64,000 nt of DNA from Thamnaconus septentrionalis. Lineage: Eukaryota > Chordata > Actinopteri > Tetraodontiformes > Monacanthidae. The stretch covers positions 14,587,466-14,651,465 of the forward strand of contig CM020514.1 in the NCBI GenBank assembly GCA_009823395.1, in the 5' to 3' direction. Position 1 is the first letter of the stretch, and each line of letters begins with the position of its first letter. This document shows, one piece after another, positions 39,171 to 53,400 of this stretch. The notes beneath the pieces are model-generated. The model saw only the letters and a program-made list of their open reading frames with translations. It ran no database searches and was not told the DNA's origin. Both the position numbers and the translations under genes were made by a program.

Positions 39171-42119
39171 ATGGCAGAAAATCAAGAGATGTCTCCCATT
39201 GAAATGAAAGTCGCACGGCAAATTGAGGTAATGGTCATTTCATTTAAAAATTACTGTGTATTTATTGGATTTAGATTTGGCTCTAAAAGTCTTTGCATCT
39301 TACCTGCAGTATTACTTCGGCGATCACAACCTACCAAGGGACAAGTTCCTCAAAGAACAGCTGCAACTTGACGATGGCTGGGTGCCTTTCGAGACAATGC
39401 TCAAATTCAACAGGTATCTTTAATTGCTGGACAGCAATCGCTGCTGTTTATTTTTTTTTTCTACTTTTAAAACTGTAATCATCACACAAACGGAATAGTG
39501 ACTGTTCAGTCTTATAATTAGCTGATGGGGGAATAGCTGTTGTGACTCAGCAAGACAGACTGTGATGACTGATCAGTTTGGTCTAATTAAATGACGTGGA
39601 GTTCAAGATGCACTTGATTTTGTTTTAAAGTGCTCATTACTGGTTGGGTTACCTAGAAACTGTAGAGCGCTTGCACACAAAAGCAGGGACACTTTTTGAA
39701 GCACAATGACAACAAGGCAAGGAGTATTAGTCTCTCTTATTAGACCGTTGCACCTGGTTGAAGATTTTACATACTGTCATGCACTGCTGTGAGTCAGCTG
39801 TTTGTGTTTCATTTGTGTTTCTTTTCATCAGGACTAATTACCTTAATAGAACTCTTCTTGTATTGTACTGAGCCAACAGGATTTTACTCAACCATTAAAA
39901 AATACAGCAAATACTGTCATTCATTTCCTTCTTCCATAAAATCTTAGTTTCAGCTGGGAACCTTATTTGACCAAAAACTACAATTACTACGTATCTGATA
40001 TTTTAGACAATGCTTTGAATTGAAGATTGCATTTCATATGCGTCTGAGACTAATAATAATTTTTTTCTAACATTTTCTCCTCAGACTGAAGTCTTTAACT
40101 ACGGAATGCAGTGTCATCGTTGCAGCTCTCCAGAAATCAAAAACTGGACTCTTGGAAATCAGTGAAGATGAGAAGAAAGTCCGGAGAGCTCCAAACAAAC
40201 CCCTACCTGAACTGAATGATGAATACAAAGATGCCGTTAAGCACAAATCAGTGTACATTGTAAGTCTTGGCTTGCACATTTATTGAGGATTATTAAATTA
40301 AAATATACATTTATGTTTAACCCAGTGCTCATATTGCTGAACAGTTGAATGGTAGTTAGACTTGTGTATTGAATTTCTAATGTATTTCACTTATTTTTTG
40401 CAGTTTCTAAATTATTTTCTGTAATGAATATCTAAAATTTTCTCTGCCCTAATAATGCTGTTAATTTAATATAATTTAACTTCCCTCATCCAGAAAGGTT
40501 TTCCTCTCGAAACAACCCTCGATGAGATTCAGGAGTGGCTGAATGGGAAAGGTACCATTGAAAACATTCAAATGAGAAGAACCCTGCAAAGGCAGTTTAA
40601 GGTGAGTTAAACTTCTTCTGCTGCATTTTTCGAATGCACTGTAAGATTTGATTTAGTCTCATTCATTATATTTCACAGGGGTCAGTGTTCATCTGCTTTG
40701 ATACAGAGGAGTCATCAAAGCAGTTCCTTGAGCGTTCAGACATCAAATCATTCAAAGACAATGAGATGCTTGTCTTATCAAGGTAAAGAACAACTTCCTT
40801 ATCAAACATGTAGCAACTGTCAATGACTCCTGAAATTTATTTTTTTTTACATGAATTTAAAAAGTCTGTCCTGAACGTTCATATATACAGTGGCACAAAC
40901 CATCCCATAACAAATCTTTGCCAAATGTTATCAGTTTGTGTCATAGTAATTTTGTGTAATACTGTTCTGACTTCAGAGAGGACTATCATACAAAGAAAGC
41001 GGAAGAAAGAAAACAATTCAAGGCTGAGACAAAAGCAAAAAATAGACAGTAAGTATAAAGAAAATACTTTTTTAAGTTGAGATGCAGTGTTTCCTACTTT
41101 ATTATCTTTACGTAGTTGAATTGCTGTGATATTATTTTAATTTTATACTTTTTTTTTTTTTAAGGGACAAGGAGCAACAGCAGAAACAGGTTGAGGAAAA
41201 AGAAATGGTAAGTGCTGACAAGCTTGGAGGTCTGCTAGGATGAGTTGTGCTCATAGAGGTAATAAATTGTCGTTTCTTCAGGGCATGCTTTTGGATGAGC
41301 AAACCGGTTGCCTGTTGAAGTTTTCGGGAGAGCTTGAAGATGTTTCCAGAGAAGACTTTCATGACGTGTTTTCCGGCCATGGAAAGATAAAATGGGTTGA
41401 CTTTACAAGAGGAGCCAAAGAGGCAAGTACAAAAAACTGCCCATAAATAGTTTATCTAGATCTGTCTTTTTTTTTTTTTTTTTTTTTTTTACAAAACATG
41501 GTTTAAAATATGCCTCTTATTGGTTTCTGCTAGGGCACGCTTCTCTTTGATGGTATCGCAAAAGAAGCTTTTGATAAAGCCACAGAGGCAAACGGCGGAG
41601 AACTGAAGGTCAAGGGGAATAGTGTAACCTGGCAGCTGCTTGAGGGTGATGAAGAGAAAGAGGTCCTGAAGAAGATAATTGAAGCTCAACAAGAATCGCA
41701 CAGGTCCAAAGGCAGAGGTAAAAACAAAAAAATTAAAAACATATTTTCAAAGTACAACTTATTAGAAATGTAAAATCAATTCATTTCGAAAATGATTTTT
41801 TTTTTTTTATCTTTTTGTGTCAAGGAGGCCGAGGAAGACCAGGAGGAAGAGGTAGAGGAAGAGGAGGCCGACGGGGAAGAGGTGGAAGAGATAGTAGCGG
41901 AGTTCACTTCAAGGGGATAAAGACGAAATTTGAAAGTGATGATGAAGATGATGGTAAGTTCATCATGATTTGGAGTTGAAGGTTTTGTGTTGTCTTGGGT
42001 TAAATGTGGCTGATGGAATTTATTTTCTCTTGTCTTTAGCCCCCAAAGCCCCAAAGAGAGAACTGGAGGAGGCTGATGCTCCTGCTGCAAAGGTTGCCAA
42101 AACTGAAAATGGATCTTAG
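39171..42119 (+). CDS. ssb: Lupus La protein (La ribonucleoprotein, SSB)
   Basis: Nuclear chaperone that binds the 3' UUU-OH of RNA polymerase III transcripts and protects tRNA precursors. Exons: 39171-39227, 39310-39413, 40085-40259, 40494-40601, 40679-40782, 40977-41048, 41165-41207, 41282-41422, 41534-41717, 41825-41953, 42040-42119; 398 residues, against 408 in human. La motif at about residues 8-90 ([17 protein letters not shown]), RRM1 at about 110-190 ([17 protein letters not shown]), a charged linker, RRM2 at about 228-325 ([17 protein letters not shown]). The tail (about 329-354) is an RGG-rich stretch, then acidic residues and a basic PKRE segment. The intron after 41422 uses a GC donor; a GT alternative 4 nt farther would break the frame. 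An AG at 39162-39163, just before the ATG, indicates a spliced leader. Confidence 0.97.
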
Positions 42120-42172
42120 TCACAGCATCAAAACCAGATTTTCTTTTGTGTATTTTTTTTAAAAAAAAAACA

Positions 42173-42178
42173 TTTATT
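42173..42178 (-). terminator. mettl5 poly(A) signal
   Basis: TTTATT on +, AATAAA on -, 50 nt beyond the mettl5 stop and only 54 nt after the ssb stop. Confidence 0.55.
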
Positions 42179-42227
42179 ACAAACAGTGAGAATGCAAACG
42201 TGATTTGAACCCATTCCAGTCAAGTTG

Positions 42228-44454
<2,227 letters not shown>

Positions 44455-47400
44455 ATGATGGCGGCGTCGCTGCTACGCCGGGATAAGAAAGCTACTGCCG
44501 CCCATTTGAAGGCAGACTTAAATCGGACTGACAATAGCTCCGGTGTGCGGCAACTTCAAGAGCTGCTTGACGTCGTCGTCAACCCCGAAAAACCAGCGTC
44601 GGACACAGAAGCCCTTGACTGGTGCAAATGTCTAATTGCAGGAGGCGAAGGTTTTGAGGAGTTCTGCAAGACGGTCCGGTCCTATGACAACGCGACTCTG
44701 TGCGGCTTGGTTTGGACGGCTAATTTCGTGGCATATCGATGCCGGACCTGTGGCATCTCCCCTTGCATGTCACTGTGTGCTGAGTGTTTCAACAACGGAG
44801 ACCACACGGGCCATGATTTTAACATGTTCAGGAGCCAGGCTGGCGGGGCCTGTGACTGTGGAGACAGTAATGTCATGCGAGAGAGTGGGTAAGTCCAGAC
44901 TAGCCTTAGCAGCTAGCCTAGCGGCCGATGCTAACTGTCCGGTATTGTTATGACAGGTCCGTGTGGGGAATCTCTAAGTTTGTGTCATTTCGAATCACGA
45001 CTGTCAGCTGCGGAATCATTTATCACGTGTTGTTATTTGGACTTTCTGCCAGTCGCCCACAGTATAATACAGGAACATTTCTCTTATTCATTTTACAGTA
45101 GCCTACAACTGAGCAGCTCTACCCGGAGAGTAGCTCAGCAAATCTTGACAAGCACTTTAGTCTAACGCAATAGCGGCTTTACACCTTTAGAGACAATTCT
45201 TTTTTCTTTTAGTGTGTTATTCTGTCATTTCCATTACTTGTTATTTTTCGTCTGGTTTTAACCTCTCATTTCTAAACGGCGTCAATTAATGGACAGTCAC
45301 GATTAGGGAAATTAACTGTAAAAATATTTAAATCAAACTAACAAACAGTCATTGAAATTCTTACTCTCTCTAGCTCCACAAGTTTAATCTACACTGCTTG
45401 TCAAGTTTCTCATACAATTTTGTTTTCAACATTTACAACTTTCTACAATGCAGATAGATACTGAAGACATCAAATATATGAGCAAGATGTATGTAATTAT
45501 GCAGCAAAGGAAAACACGTTAAATAACTCTAAATAGGCTTTTTGTGAAAGGTGGCTATTTTGAAGAATTTAAATATAAAGTGTTTTAATTATTTTACACT
45601 TGTGTGTGTTCATACATAGTTGTGATGCCTTCAGTGAGCAACTGCAACGTCAATGGTCATGAGAATGAAATAAAAGACGTTAAATTCATAGGGTGTGTCC
45701 AAACGTTTGACTAGTGTGCAATGTGAACTTCTAGAAATTCTAATGGCATCTACATTTAAATTATGCTCATTCTCTGATTCCTCTTAGTAGGGTGACTTAA
45801 TCTGCTCATGCTTGTTTGTACAGAGTAATGGAAGAGGAAATGAATTGAAACCAGAACCAACAACTGCTCTGTTGTTGTGACACGCCTGCAATATCAGTGT
45901 TTTTCTTTTCCTCAACAGATTTTGCAGAAGACACCGTTTGAAAACTGGGGAGAATGTCCCCTCTATACCCAGAGACCTTCTCTTGATGTCAGAGATGGTT
46001 CTCCCCCGCTTCATCCTTTGTATAATACAGTATCTGAGGGATGGATACGTTGAGCCTGGTAAGAGCACTTGTGACAAGTGTTTTCTCTACAAAGATGATC
46101 GAGTATGAGATGTTGCCCAGTCGCTTTATCTTTGATGTCTTGAATAGAATGTAAATCCCTCGTTGCATGTCTAACGCATGGCTGAATGTCTTGTGAATGT
46201 CAGGCAGCAGTCAGTGTTTACCTCAAAACTCATGTGCACAGTTTTCTGATGTCTTGGAACCCCTTATCTTGCCACACCAGACAGCTCAGCTGAGAGAGAT
46301 CTACAGAAAGTCCTGCAGCAGCTGGACCCTCAGATCTCTTTCTTGGAGGAGCTCACAAAGATGGGTGGAGCTATGAGGACCGTGTTGACAAAGATCTTGA
46401 CCAATCAGCAAACGTTCAAGGAGCTGTGCATGGGTAAATTTTTAAACAACAGTTCGCTCAGTAGTTTATGGAATTGAAATGATATTTTAAATTTATAATG
46501 TGTCTTGGCATACAAAATATGTTTTATTGGTGAATTTGCAGTCTAAGATAATTTAATGATTTTTCTTCTATATTTTTTCTTCAAATTTTTATTGCCCCCT
46601 TCCCCTAATCGTTGTGCCTCTTTATTAGGTCAAGAGGAGAATCTGTTTGCTAAAAAGAACTATGAGAAATATTTGTCAGCGCTAAAGGATTCTGGTCTGG
46701 TGTACATGGAGGACAAAGGCCAAGGTGCTTCTTCTGATGTTACTGTTGGGGCTGAAGGTGGTGCAGGAGCAATGGTGCTTTTGGGTAAGAGAAACTTTCA
46801 ACAGGATATGAAGTTTTCTTTTCCAGCTGACATTTGCATTGTTTGTATTTGTCCAGTGGATTCTAAATAGCGCCTGTTGCTATATGTAGAAATTGTTTAC
46901 TGTTTATTTTCCTAGGAACGACGGCTCCAGGAAGCCCGGATGAGTCTAATAAAGAGGTATGACCCAGCCCTAATGTCTGGAAAAGTATTTATATGCATTT
47001 TTAATTTAAATCGAGTTTGGCGAAACATGAAGGAGTGCTCAGCATTAATGTTTATGTTATGAAATATACTAGCTTTTTTTTTTCTTTCTTTCTTTTTTTT
47101 TTTTTTTTACAAATCATGTTTGTATATGTATATTTAAAAAAAAAAAATCTCACAGGAGGACCAGGATGCTGGGTTGTCAGTTGGTCAGAGAAAGAGGGTA
47201 AAGTTGAGCAGCAGTACCAAAGGTGAATGTAAAGAAAATGCGATTGACCTTTTGACCTTTATCAGCCCTGTGATCTGTCTGTCTAATGCTGTGTCATCTT
47301 TACCCTCAGACCCATGTATCATTGAAACTCTGAAGCATAAGTGTTTTCTGGAGGAGCTGTTGTTTTGGACAATAAAATATGAGTTTCCTCAGAAGATGGT

Positions 47401-50400
47401 AACCTTCCTACTTAACATGTTGCCAGATCAAGATTACAAGGTATCGTCTGTTCATTTATAACTTCATATTTGCAAATATCTCTGCTGTTACTCAACCCTT
47501 TCTCTCAGAAAGTTTTTTTTGCGATTTTCTTTTATCCTCTATTTTGTGTGTGTGTGTGTTTGTGTTAATTGACAGAGACGTAATACTATCGGAAACACTG
47601 CTTGTCATATTAGACACTGAAAGCAAATGAAAGCGTCTTTGAAAGCTGCAGCATTGTGACAGCAAGCTCTGATTGTGTAACGGTCTTTTCTCTTGCTCTT
47701 CTCGTCCGGCAGATCACTTTCACAAAAACATTTGTTCAGCATTATGCATTCATCATGACAACGCTGATGAAAAGCCACGAGTCGGACACCATGTCTAATC
47801 GTATTGTACATATCAGCGTCCAGCTCTTCAGCAACGAGGAGCTGGCTCGGCACGTGACAGAGGAGTGCCAGCTGCTGGACATTATGGTGACGGTCCTCCT
47901 CTACATGATGGACAGCTGCCTTGTAAAAAGTGAGCTTCAGGGTGAGTTGTTTGATCACCACTGACTAAAGCATGGCGAGATGTGTTCCCAGGTTGCCACC
48001 TTTTCAATTATGGGCATGCAGACTTTTTAACGGCAGTTGCTACCTTTCTGATGTAACCGCTAACCTCTGCAGCAATGTGGAAGCATTTTTTTGTCCATTT
48101 TAATTATGTAGATGCAATGAGGAACATACATAAAAAATAAAGACATTCTCTGTTTGTTTTTTTTTTTAATATGGATGCCTTTTGGGATGAGCTTGTCATT
48201 TGCATTCTAATGTATTTTTGCAGGAAAAAACATCAACGTGTTCAGTATGTGTCTTTGTGTCTACTTGCAGATGAAGAGGGCAGTCGCCATGTGGTGGTGA
48301 ACTGCAGTGAGGCTCTTTTGAAGAACAACACCTACTGGCCATTAGTTAGTGATTTTATTAACATCCTCTCACACCAAAGTGTAGCAAAAAAGTTCCTGGA
48401 GGACCATTCCTTGTTGATGTTGTGGATGAGCTTTGTGTCTGTTTTTCAAGGTAAGAAATTCCTTCATATGCGTATTTTTCAGGGGGTTCTACACTGTGGT
48501 GTCCTCCTGACAGATGTTGGGATTGTGCTTATGTTGGTATTTTCATGACGGTGGCTTTATAAATTGTTCACCATACATATGCTTTGGTAGAAGCTTTTTC
48601 ACATTCAATTTAAAAACTTTGAATGCCAAATGGCTCGTAAGTGATGAAAGGTGGGCTTTTTCTGGGGGCAGTGACTGTGCAAAAATTGGGAGAGACCTTT
48701 TATACCGCAGTTTTAAAGGTTGCAAATGTGGTAATGCTCATTCATTTGCCGCGTGTCCACCACGGCCCTAAAAATAACACAGTGGACTTGAGTATCTTCT
48801 TGCTGCGGCTATGGGCACAGGTGTCACCATTACATTGTGCATGAGTCTGCAGGACAACATTCATCTTTTTCTATCTGTAAATGTAGACTTTTATCAGGAA
48901 TGGGCATTTCTTTCAAATAGGAATCAATCACATGACTACACAAAAATACATTCTGCAATGTGCATGAGTGAAATGTACTGCTGGTGAAGCGGTTTGGAAT
49001 AGAAATGATTTTACAAGTCAAATTTCAATTCACTTTGATTTCGCACGCATTTGCTCATCTGACTGTGTGACCCTTTTGACAAGCTGTGATTCTTTTGTGT
49101 TTTTGTACTAGGAATGAATCTGAATAAGAGGGAGTTGAATGAGCATGTGGAATTTGAGTCTCAGACATACTATGCAGCATTTGCAGCAGAGCTGGAGGCT
49201 TGTGCACAACCAATGTGGGGCCTCTTGACCCACTGCAAAGTCAAAGTAAGTCCCGTCTTTACACGCTCAGCATCCCCCGTTTGCATTGCTGATGATCATA
49301 TATGGTGCATTCACCCCAAATATAAGAGCTGTGTTAAAAGTGGGCGGGGCCATGTGCAATTGTATTGTGGGGGTCAATGCACGGGATAAACATAACCAGA
49401 GCTGGAACAGGGTGACTAATTGTAGTGAATGGAAAGCAGTGTTTTTGGTGCGAATGCAATCCACTCTGATTATATATCAAGTTCTGCATCTGTTTCCTGT
49501 TTAATCCTGTCTGAGGTCTTAAACTGTCCATTTGTTCCAAACAGGAGACGCAAGAATATACTAAAACTGTGGTGCGCTACTGTCTGGACACCCTCCAGAC
49601 GTGGTTTGATGCCATTGGCTTCATTGATGAGGTAAAGGTTAACTGTAAAGGTCTCTATTCACCATGTAAGCTTGCCCTTCAGTTTCTCAAAGCTGTCGTA
49701 TCCCTTGTAGCCGGCTCCAAATCAAGTGACATTTCACCTGCCACTTCACCGCTACTATGCCATGTTCCTCAGTAAGGTATGTCAAGAGGATTTTAATCTG
49801 TCTAGGAACATTTCCAGCAGATTCTTTTTTTGTGTGTGTGTTTTGAAATCCACTTATTTGGTTGGCAGGCTGTAAAGTGCCAAGGCCTTGACCTGGACAG
49901 CCTCCTGCCTGACCAAGAGATGTTGATGAAGATCATGGTTCATCCCCTTCAGATTCAGGTATAGCGCAAAAGGATGGTTGAAATTTGTTCTGTAGATGTT
50001 TATTTATGTTTGTTGCAACATTTCAATTGAGTTATTATCACGTTTGTCTGCAGGCATGTCTGTCAGAGATCCACAGCAACATGTGGGTGAGAAATGGTTT
50101 GCAGATTAAAGGACAAGCGATGACCTACGTGCAGTCACATTTCTGCAATTCCATGATCGACCCAGACATCTATCTACTCCAGGTTTGTGTTTTTTCAGAG
50201 AAAGTTGCCGTAATACATTTTGAATCATACCTTACATTGTTTTTTTTCTTCTTTTCAGGTATGTGCGTCTAGGCTGGATCCGGACTACTTCATCTCAAGT
50301 GTTTTTGAGAGGTTTGTGCTGCTTCCTTTGCGAACATCTAGGATTTAAAAAAAGAAATAGTTCAGCACTTTCAGTTAGTATTTCTGTTATTCTCTGTGTT

Positions 50401-53400
50401 CACTCAGGTTCAAAGTGGTCGACCTGCTCACTATGGCATCGCAGCACCAGAATGCTGTTTTAGACTCTGAGCAGGAGAGGCCCATGCTTGAAGGTGCACT
50501 AACCTTTTTAGTCATACTGACCAGCCTTCGAATTCATTTAGGTAAGTGCTAATTTACAGAGAGCTTGCGCATTATACTGCCATCCTAAAGTAAATTTCTG
50601 GCATTTTTTTATTTATTTATTTTTTTAAACTTATACGTGTGGTCATAGCGAAGTGTTGAAATTACATGACTAAATGGCCAGTGTTTCATTTACACTAAAA
50701 CACAGTTTGCCTGCCAAATGTCAGTGTTGCAGGGTTGAAGTATTTACTGTGGTGAAATCAATAGTGCAAATAAGTGCTGTTTTCATTTGGCTAGAGTTTG
50801 AGTTGTTTTTGCTTTGTCTATGAAAATCTGCTGCCTGACTGAGTATTAACACAACAAAAGATGCAATGAATTTTGCTAGAGTTGTCTAAATTGTAATTTA
50901 TTTCTTTGCTTTGTTTATCTGATTCATATTTAAATGAGTGCTCTTATTATTGAATTGAAGTGCGTTCAACATCTCATTCTCATTAACAGGAATGACCGAT
51001 GACGAGATCCTTCGGTCTGAGATGGTCTCTCAGTTGTGTATGAATGACCGTACACACAGCGCACTGTTGGATCTTGTATCCTTCCATTTTCAGTCGGCTT
51101 AGAATCAAGTGTGGACACGACGATGGAATTCATTTTTTTCCTCAATAGCAATTTCCTTAGATCCCTGAGAATCCCAACCCAAAGAGCGGCGTTGTGCCAG
51201 GGAGCTGTAGTTTCGAGGAGATGCTCTCTGCTGTGGCTGACTTCAAAGCACCTGTGTTTGAGCCCGGAGGCTCAATGCAACAGGGCATGTACACTCCCAA
51301 AGGTATGTGAAGCTGAAATTGTTGACCTTCTGAACTAGTTCAAAGTCATAAATAGTGTTACACTGCTTGTCTTGTTATGATAACCTTTAGGAGAGTCAAG
51401 AATAGAATTTGCTACAATTTCTTTGAACTACCCCTTTTTAAAATGTGATGTAGATTATACATTGACGCATAAACTAAATGTATGGAGATTATTTTATAGA
51501 ATGTTATGTCCGTTCTGATTTATGGTTAAAGTGTGAAAAGCAGTGCAGAAAATGTGGGTGTTTGGGTTGTAATTATTCGTCAGTGGGCCACTAGGGGGCA
51601 TACTTACCCCACTGACTCCCAAGGTGAAACAAGAACATCAAGTACATCCAGACCTCTATGTTGAGGAGGTTATAAAACACTCCCCCTCCTCTCTCTTGTC
51701 CTTTCTAGCGGAAGTGTGGGAGAAGGAGTTTGACCCCATCATGGTCATCCTCCGGACCGTCTATCGCCGCGATGTCCAATCAGCAATGGACAGATACTCG
51801 GCTTTGTAAGTAAACACGGTTACCTTAACCGTGTATGATTATGAAACTTTGTTAAAGAAAAAAATAAAAACATTACATTAGTATTTTTTCCATCCCATGT
51901 TGATACTTTTGGTTTAACTGTGGTCCACCATGCACATGGCAAAAAAAAAAAAACAAGGTTCTGTCCGCTCTCATGCTTTATGATGCAGGCCAGGGGGGCC
52001 TCTCCCACCTGTGTGTCCAGGGACCCGATAAGAAAGGTCAAGTCCTGCAGGTACTCTAGTGGGTTCCAATTAGGTAGCTGTCGAGAAGAATCAATATTAC
52101 AGTCCAAGTTCTAATAGAATCGAGGAAATCTTTCTTGTTCGGTGGGCGGCACGGGCCTCTCCCGAGACAAACGCGTGACTGGAGGAGATACCGCGCGCTT
52201 CATTTTCCTGAAGGTCGTTGGAGCGACTCTGGTGGCTAATTATAACGAGCAGTTCTCCTTCTGAATGTCTCTGTGTTTGACAAAGAAAAGATAACCTTTT
52301 TTTTTTTGGCCTGAATTTCTTTGGTGTGCCTTTTAATGAGAAGTGGTCAGAGCAAACTGTGCTTTATTCAGTCGCACAAAGCAGTTTTCACGGCCAGCTG
52401 TGGCTCAGAGAAAAAAAAAGGATGTAGGAGGAACGAAGGCATTTATTCTCCTTGGAGCATATTGGACCTGCCATTGCCACCTTCAGAGCGCAATACAGCC
52501 TCATGTTGCTCATTCACACCATTTGAATATGATGGATTGCCTGTCAGAGCAGCTCGGCTTTGTATAATAATGATCCCATCATTGCTAATAGAGCGGCAGA
52601 GCTGCCCATTGCCTTCTTGGTTGCCTGGACTCAATCGTTTTTTTTCTTTTTCTTTTTGTGCATTGAATGATTTTGAATGATGTAGACTTCACTTTCACTT
52701 CTTGAAACTTTTCCTTCTTTCGACATGATGTTTTTCGAAGTCAGAACACCACGACGTGGTTCGCTGTTTTCTGTGTTGTTTCTGATGTATTCCCCCTTCC
52801 CATCCAGTTTAAAACAGTCGGGCATGCACACCGGTAACCCGTGGCCTCCGTACAAGGAGAGGACTCCTCTACATCCGTGTTACAGGGGCCTGATCAAGCT
52901 GCTGCACTGCAAGACTCTCCATATTGTCATCTTCACCCTTCTTTACAAGGTGAGGTTTGCTTTTTTGCCATCATTTGGCCATGGCACTGTATTGAGGCTA
53001 AAATACAATACTAATTGCCTTTGCGGGTTGTTTAATATGTTTTAGATCTGGATGGATCATCAGAACATGTCGGAGCATGTCCTCTGCATGGTGCTCTACC
53101 TGATCGAGCTTGGCCTGGACAACCAGGTTCAAGAAAGCAAGGAGGACGAGGTTAGATGAGTTTGTTTTGGTCACAGCTGTTCTCTTCATCACAGTGTAGT
53201 TGTACAGTGTCTGACAGGGATTTTTCCTCCTAGGAGCCCTGCATCGAGGAGCACTGCCACGACAGCTGGTTCCCCGGAACCAATCTCCTCTCCAACCTGC
53301 ACCATGTCATCAACTTTGTCAGGGTGCGGGTTCCCGAGACGGCGCCCGAGGTGAAGAGAGAGGCTCCGCCCAGCACCAGCACCGAGGCCTCTTCTTACGG

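Noticed and set aside
39481..39620. C/D snoRNA in ssb intron 2 (GTGATGA and CTGA words)
   Set aside because: The box-like words are too close together and lack a terminal stem; not supportable.
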